DNA of 38,223 nt from Isotricha intestinalis (Eukaryota; Ciliophora; Litostomatea; Vestibuliferida; Isotrichidae), in contig JAJJLU010003686.1 in assembly GCA_023807065.1 (NCBI GenBank), positions 1 through 38,223 of the forward strand. Direction: 5' to 3'. Positions 33,314-38,223 of this stretch are shown here, piece after piece. The position numbers and the translations under genes were made by a program. The notes beneath the pieces are model-generated. The model saw nothing but the letters and a program-made list of their open reading frames with translations. It did no database searches and had not been told where the DNA came from. Every line of letters begins with the position of its first letter. The first letter of the stretch is position 1.

Positions 33314-36300
33314 ATGTCATCTTTAGATTTAACATCACAATCAGAAATAAATACTCGTTTTAACGAAATAATAAAACAAGGAGAAGATAAATCAAATGAA
33401 TATAAAAAGACTTGTAAATATGGTTTAGATAATTCATCATCAACAAAAAATATAATAACAAATGAATTAATAATTAAATATTTTGAAGCTTTAGATGGAG
33501 TTTCAACAAATAATTTATTAGGTTTAATTGAACAACTTTTAAAATTACAATTAGATACTATTATTAGACCAAGAATACATGATTTTTTAAATGCAGGTGA
33601 AAATGTTTCTCCTTTACAAAGAATAGTTTTTGGTTTTCCTGATATAGAAGAATTAAAAAAAATAGAAGAAATTTTAATGGTTTTAAAAGAAAATTTAGAT
33701 AGAATTTCAATTGAATATATCGAAAATTTTTTTCTTATGGCAATGGATTATTTAAATATTTTATTAGCAAATACAATGGGAGATGTAAATATTTTAGATA
33801 ATTATAGTCAAATATTTTTAGATTTAGTACAAAAATGTAGAAAAAAAAGTAATACTGATAATATAAATGATTCAATAAAATGTACTGCATATTTAATTTT
33901 TTTAAGTAGAAATTGTGTTTATTTTAATAAAGATATAATTCAAAAAGATATAAATTCAAATCAATATAAATTAAGTTTTGAAAGAGATGAAACTAATAAT
34001 AAAGTTTTTGAAGCAATGTTTGGTGGAAATAGTGCTAAATTTTCAATTAGAAATAGAATGTTTTTAGAATTATTTTTATGTGAAAAAGATGAGTTTTCTG
34101 ATTCTGTTCAAAATTTATTAAATAATTCAGATATAGAAGAAACTTTAAAATCTGTTCAACCTTTAATAGATGGTAATTTAGATTCTTTTCTTTCAAATAA
34201 TGGATTTAAATCTAATTATGATTTAATTAAATTTCACATTCAAACTATATATAAATTTATTATTGATTATGAAGATATTCATAAAATTTTTGATGATTCT
34301 CAATTATTTGAAAAATTTAGTTCTTTAAAAGATGAATGTGATAAACTTGAAATTTCAGAGGATAAAATGAAATTTTTTCAATATGCTTTTATGAAAGGAG
34401 GTTGTATTAGGGATTTAATCAATATTATTTATTGTATGGATTTAGCTTTTCATAAAGAAGAAAAAACTTCAGAATTCTTTCATCAAACAAAGGAAATTAT
34501 ATTTGAAATAATATTTAAATTTTTAGAAAATAATAGATTTTTAATATCACTTTTGTTCAATGAAAATAAATATGAAAAACTATTATTAAATAGTAATTTA
34601 ATTAATCCAGGAAAAGAAAACATTCAATTTTACTTAAAATTAATTCAAAATGTGAAAAAAAATAAAATAAAAATTAATTATTTAACATTATTAGTTCATT
34701 TAACTTTAATTAAAGTAGAAGGGTATCAAATTAAATTTGTGAAACAAAATGAAAGAATAATGGATATTCCTGATGATAAAGTTTTTAAAGCAGAGAGAAA
34801 AAGAGAAGAAAGTGAATTAAAAAATATAGAAAATTTATTTGAAACACCTGAAATTTTAACAATCTATCTTAAAATTTTTAGTAATTGTTTAAGAACATCA
34901 TCTGATAAAACATTTATGGCAATTAATCAAATAATTTCAAATAATTTATTTTTCATTAGTAAAGTAGGTCAAATTGATTTAATTAATAAATCAAGTGATT
35001 TAAAACTTGTTGAATTTTATAAATATTTCTTTAAAACTTTAAATTATTTAGATTTAAATTTTTTTCAAAATATAAAATCAATTGTTAAAATCGACGATGT
35101 GAAAACAGTTTTAATAGGACCATTTGAAGAAAATGAAAAAGTTTCAAATTATAAAAATATCAAAATTAGAAAGGAAATTATGTTATTTTATTCTAAATAT
35201 CATTTTCTTACTTTATATCAATTTAGTGAAAATCAATTAATTAATACATCATTAAGAGTTGTTAAAAGTGATGTTTTAAATGTAATTTCTAAAAATTTAA
35301 ATTTCACTAAATTTTTTTTTGAAGAAAATGAAGAAGATATTAAAACATCGAAACAAGCTTTATCCTATTTATTAAAAGGAATATGTATCCCTGTATATTT
35401 AAGTTTGTGGAAAATATTGAATTATTGTCGTTTATCAGGAAATGAACAATATTCAATATATTCTTTAGTTTTCTTATTCTATGAAAGCTATAATTATATT
35501 TTAAAATATATAATTAATAAAAAAGAAAATAATATAGAAGAATTAAATCAAATTGAAGAAACATTAAAAGATTATTTTATTGAGGATTTTGACTTAGAAA
35601 AAATTCAACAAGATTTATCAGAATCAATAGAATATTTTAAAAATCCAAATAAAAATGATGATGAAAATCAAAATAATAATGAAGAAAAAAAAGCTTTTAG
35701 TTATTTAGATGTAAAACTATGGATAGAAAATTTTGGTTTATTATTATCAAAATTTAAATTTTATAATGAAATATATAATTATTATAAAAACAAAGATGAA
35801 GAATCATCAAATAATAATACATCAAATTTAACTTCAACTCATACAAGTATAATAATTCAACGAAAGCAGAATTTAACTCCAATAGAAAGAATAGAAGAAT
35901 TTTTAAAACATTATAAAGAAACAAAATTAGATAATGAGAAAAATTTAGTATTAGAATATTTTGAAGAAGGAGAAGAAAATGAAGATATTGCATCTCCATT
36001 ATTTCAAAATATAATAAAAGGATATTATGTTCCAATATATATTTCACCTTTTCTTCCAACAAATTATAAACAAGAACCTGAAGAGATTATTAGAGAATCT
36101 GATAATAGTTTATCTGTTGGAAATGCTGAAGAAAAAGAAGCACAAAATGAAGAAGAAGAAAATTCACTTTTAGATGATAATGAAATATCTGTTAATGAAG
36201 AAGATCCTGATGAAATTGCAAGACAAGAAAAATTAAATTTATTTAAAATTAATTATTTCCAATATTCAAATACTTTAATTATTGAAGTTGGACAAAGATT

Positions 36301-38223
36301 ATTTTTAAGTAATCCTAAATTTTGGCAAGATAAAATTGTAGAATCACCATCAACAGCAAAAACAATGTTAGTTCCTTTATTAACATATCAAATATATTAT
36401 TTAATGCAATCTGTTATTTACAGTAATTCAGTCATACTTCCTTATTCAAGAGATAATTTAAAATTATTAATAACTTCAATTGATTTTTTAAGATTACTTT
36501 GTGAAGATCATAATCCATTATTTCAAACAATGTTAATAGGAAATTATATTCCACATGCAAAAAATCAAAAATTTGATTTTGTTAAATTGATATTTGATTC
36601 TTCTTGTGAAATGACAAGAATATTTACTCATGTTTCAAAACAAAAAGATACTATTGAATCTTTAGGTTTTATGGAACAATATGAAAGTTTAATTGATTTA
36701 GATGAAGAATTAAATGATTTTAGAATAGAAATTATTCAAGGAACAACTCAAAAAAATTTAAGTATTTTAGGTAATAATGAATTTTTCGCTGAATATTTAG
36801 AAACTTTTTCAAGATTTTTAGAATTATTAGAATCTGAAGAAATTTTTAGTTCTCTTTGTTCTAATTTTGTTAGATTTGTTAATTGTTTTATTGAAGAAAA
36901 TTTTGTTTATTCTGAACCTGATGTTAGTTCAATTACTAATGGTTTACCTCCTATAAAATTATTAACTAAAGGAGAAAATGCTTTTATTCATTTATTAAAA
37001 ACTTTTGAAGTCAAATTAGGAATTGAAGAAGATAATTTTGATAATAATATTTTAAAAGATAAAACTGAAGTTGATTTAAAAAAATTAGGAGTTAAATGTT
37101 CTAAATTAAGACAATATTTATATGAAAATTATGAGGAATTAATAGAAAATCCATATTTTAAAATTGCTTTTCAAATATTTGTAAATATAAAACATTTATC
37201 TGAATCTGATCATCCAAAACAATCAAGTTATAAACAAATTTTAGAAGATTTATCTTCTCCTCAAAATGATAAAGCAATTAATTCAGATTTAACTTTAATA
37301 GGTAAAGAATATTATCAATTTTGTTCATTTTTATTAATGAAAAATGATGTAATGTTTGGATTAGACTTTAAAAGATGGCATGGATTAGGAAGTTTATATG
37401 TAAAATTAATTCCTTTAGAAATTCAACAATATTCAAATATATTAAACACAGATAAAAAAAAAGGAGAAGCTACAAATGATAAGCCTAATACTCCTGAATT
37501 AGATCCATTTACTGGAAAACAAACTATTCATAAAAATAAATCTATTAGTATTCATCCTGGAGAAAATGATAGTAAATTAATGATTAAAAGCTTACAAAAG
37601 AAAAAAACGGTTAGTGAAAAATATATTGAAACTATTAGAGAAACTGTAGATTCTATTAAATCTAAAATTGAACCTTCTTTATTAACTATATATTATTTAA
37701 GACCTAAAGAAAGTGTCCTTATAAATTATAATGATGTTATTACTTTTTGTAATAAAGCTGATTATAAAGATTATTTTAAAAAATTATCTGGATTACTTGA
37801 TTATTATTATACATTATCTAATATTGTAGAAATGAGAAAAAGATATAGAAATAAAAAATTATTATTAAAATTATCAGAATTAGATCTTAATCAATATGAA
37901 ATATATATTTTAATTGCTAGTTTCGTTCCTAATATTTTATTAATGCTTGCAGCTCCAGGAAACTTTTTTGATTGGTTTATTTTTATATATGAAATATTTG
38001 AACTTTTGGCAATTTTAGCTATTGTTGGAAATTACCTTTATTTTAAATATATTAATTTAAAATATATAATTCCAAAACAAGAAATTAAACAGGAATCAAA
38101 TGGTGATAATAATGACTCTACAGTTATTATTCAAAATAATGAAAATGATAATAATAATGATGAAGAAATAACATATTCTGATATTTTAATTTATTTAAAA
38201 GAACCTGAAATTTTACCTTTCTT
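33314..38223 (+). CDS. IP3/ryanodine receptor-like calcium channel, 3'-truncated
   Basis: The frame is open from ATG 33314 to the window edge, about 1,636 codons, without a stop; the gene continues beyond. An in-frame TAA at 33269 supports the start. The product is a large helical-solenoid protein. The diagnostic element is at about residues 1015-1110: LLTYQIYYLMQSVIY followed by LLITSIDFLRLLCEDHNPLF and QTMLIGN, matching the RIH-associated domain of IP3 and ryanodine receptors (compare the xLCExHNxxxQNxLR core). At about 1528-1580 two hydrophobic helices appear (IASFVPNILLMLAAPGNFFD, WFIFIYEIFELLAILAIVGN), as expected for the start of the channel domain; the pore lies outside the window. No beta-trefoil or MIR ligand-binding domain is seen at the N-terminus. 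Relatives release Ca2+ from ER, alveolar sacs or contractile vacuole in ciliates. Confidence 0.85.
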   Translation, partial: MSSLDLTSQSEINTRFNEIIKQGEDKSNEYKKTCKYGLDNSSSTKNIITNELIIKYFEALDGVSTNNLLGLIEQLLKLQLDTIIRPRIHDFLNAGENVSPLQRIVFGFPDIEELKKIEEILMVLKENLDRISIEYIENFFLMAMDYLNILLANTMGDVNILDNYSQIFLDLVQKCRKKSNTDNINDSIKCTAYLIFLSRNCVYFNKDIIQKDINSNQYKLSFERDETNNKVFEAMFGGNSAKFSIRNRMFLELFLCEKDEFSDSVQNLLNNSDIEETLKSVQPLIDGNLDSFLSNNGFKSNYDLIKFHIQTIYKFIIDYEDIHKIFDDSQLFEKFSSLKDECDKLEISEDKMKFFQYAFMKGGCIRDLINIIYCMDLAFHKEEKTSEFFHQTKEIIFEIIFKFLENNRFLISLLFNENKYEKLLLNSNLINPGKENIQFYLKLIQNVKKNKIKINYLTLLVHLTLIKVEGYQIKFVKQNERIMDIPDDKVFKAERKREESELKNIENLFETPEILTIYLKIFSNCLRTSSDKTFMAINQIISNNLFFISKVGQIDLINKSSDLKLVEFYKYFFKTLNYLDLNFFQNIKSIVKIDDVKTVLIGPFEENEKVSNYKNIKIRKEIMLFYSKYHFLTLYQFSENQLINTSLRVVKSDVLNVISKNLNFTKFFFEENEEDIKTSKQALSYLLKGICIPVYLSLWKILNYCRLSGNEQYSIYSLVFLFYESYNYILKYIINKKENNIEELNQIEETLKDYFIEDFDLEKIQQDLSESIEYFKNPNKNDDENQNNNEEKKAFSYLDVKLWIENFGLLLSKFKFYNEIYNYYKNKDEESSNNNTSNLTSTHTSIIIQRKQNLTPIERIEEFLKHYKETKLDNEKNLVLEYFEEGEENEDIASPLFQNIIKGYYVPIYISPFLPTNYKQEPEEIIRESDNSLSVGNAEEKEAQNEEEENSLLDDNEISVNEEDPDEIARQEKLNLFKINYFQYSNTLIIEVGQRLFLSNPKFWQDKIVESPSTAKTMLVPLLTYQIYYLMQSVIYSNSVILPYSRDNLKLLITSIDFLRLLCEDHNPLFQTMLIGNYIPHAKNQKFDFVKLIFDSSCEMTRIFTHVSKQKDTIESLGFMEQYESLIDLDEELNDFRIEIIQGTTQKNLSILGNNEFFAEYLETFSRFLELLESEEIFSSLCSNFVRFVNCFIEENFVYSEPDVSSITNGLPPIKLLTKGENAFIHLLKTFEVKLGIEEDNFDNNILKDKTEVDLKKLGVKCSKLRQYLYENYEELIENPYFKIAFQIFVNIKHLSESDHPKQSSYKQILEDLSSPQNDKAINSDLTLIGKEYYQFCSFLLMKNDVMFGLDFKRWHGLGSLYVKLIPLEIQQYSNILNTDKKKGEATNDKPNTPELDPFTGKQTIHKNKSISIHPGENDSKLMIKSLQKKKTVSEKYIETIRETVDSIKSKIEPSLLTIYYLRPKESVLINYNDVITFCNKADYKDYFKKLSGLLDYYYTLSNIVEMRKRYRNKKLLLKLSELDLNQYEIYILIASFVPNILLMLAAPGNFFDWFIFIYEIFELLAILAIVGNYLYFKYINLKYIIPKQEIKQESNGDNNDSTVIIQNNENDNNNDEEITYSDILIYLKEPEILPF

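Noticed and set aside
35754..36062. Minus-strand hydrophobic open frame inside the IP3R-like gene
   Set aside because: The plus strand is a continuous open frame of a recognised channel family; the antisense frame is a shadow.
1..38223. Search for CRISPR arrays, transposases, integrases, telomeric repeats and prokaryotic operons
   Set aside because: No regularly spaced repeats, no mobile-element proteins, no telomere-like tandem repeats and no prokaryotic gene layout are present; the genes are eukaryotic.

Overview
The window is about 38 kb of extremely AT-rich nuclear DNA from a unicellular eukaryote, most likely a ciliate. The evidence is dense, mostly intronless genes with long Asn/Lys/Glu-rich stretches, one 28-nt GT-AG intron, and conserved families typical of ciliated protists: a PACRG-like protein, MORN proteins, an IP3/ryanodine-receptor-like channel, an SPX-EXS phosphate exporter, a TLDc protein, a LamG-type secreted protein and a choline-transporter-like protein. 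All 21 annotated gene stops are TAA (19) or TAG (2). TGA is seen neither as a stop nor as a sense codon. CAA/CAG encode Gln, so this is not the Tetrahymena/Paramecium code. A litostome (rumen-type) ciliate would fit the composition and code, but that placement is inference.

Layout. 1-3.4 kb: the 3' part of a low-complexity Glu/Lys/Asn gene with tandem repeats, then an IQ-MORN protein whose acylated N-terminus is recovered only by removing the 28-nt intron. 3.8-10.3 kb: SPX-EXS transporter (-), membrane-tethered TLDc protein (+) and a large SNF1/CAMK-type kinase with a UBA-like tail (-). 10.5-15 kb: a mitotic/S-phase-type cyclin followed by a retinoblastoma-family pocket protein, both +. 15.2-20 kb: a disordered protein (-), a spinster-like MFS transporter and an SLC44/CTL transporter. 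20-23 kb: compact housekeeping cluster of PACRG-like, V-ATPase subunit F, SFT2 and a small 4-TM protein. 22.9-28.3 kb: an Asn-rich protein with a conserved N-terminal domain, a Lys-rich protein, a gene-poor stretch of about 1 kb and a small basic protein that looks axonemal. 28.4-38.2 kb: CNOT11, secreted LamG protein, helical unknown protein, second MORN protein with a conserved C-terminal domain, and the 5' 4.9 kb of a giant IP3R/RyR-like channel that runs off the window.

The set looks like an ordinary macronuclear gene neighbourhood, not a mobile or accessory island: no transposase, CRISPR array, rRNA or recognisable tRNA was found. Themes that recur are calcium and phosphate signalling (IP3R-like channel, IQ-MORN, SPX-EXS), cell-cycle control (cyclin, pocket protein), vesicle and acidification biology (V-ATPase F, SFT2, TLDc) and cilia (PACRG-like, possible microtubule inner protein). 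The most unusual points are the tiny intron, the unused TGA codon, the cyclin/RB adjacency, the IP3R-like channel with no visible ligand-binding domain at its N-terminus, and a block-wise switch between A-ending and T-ending synonymous codons inside genes.
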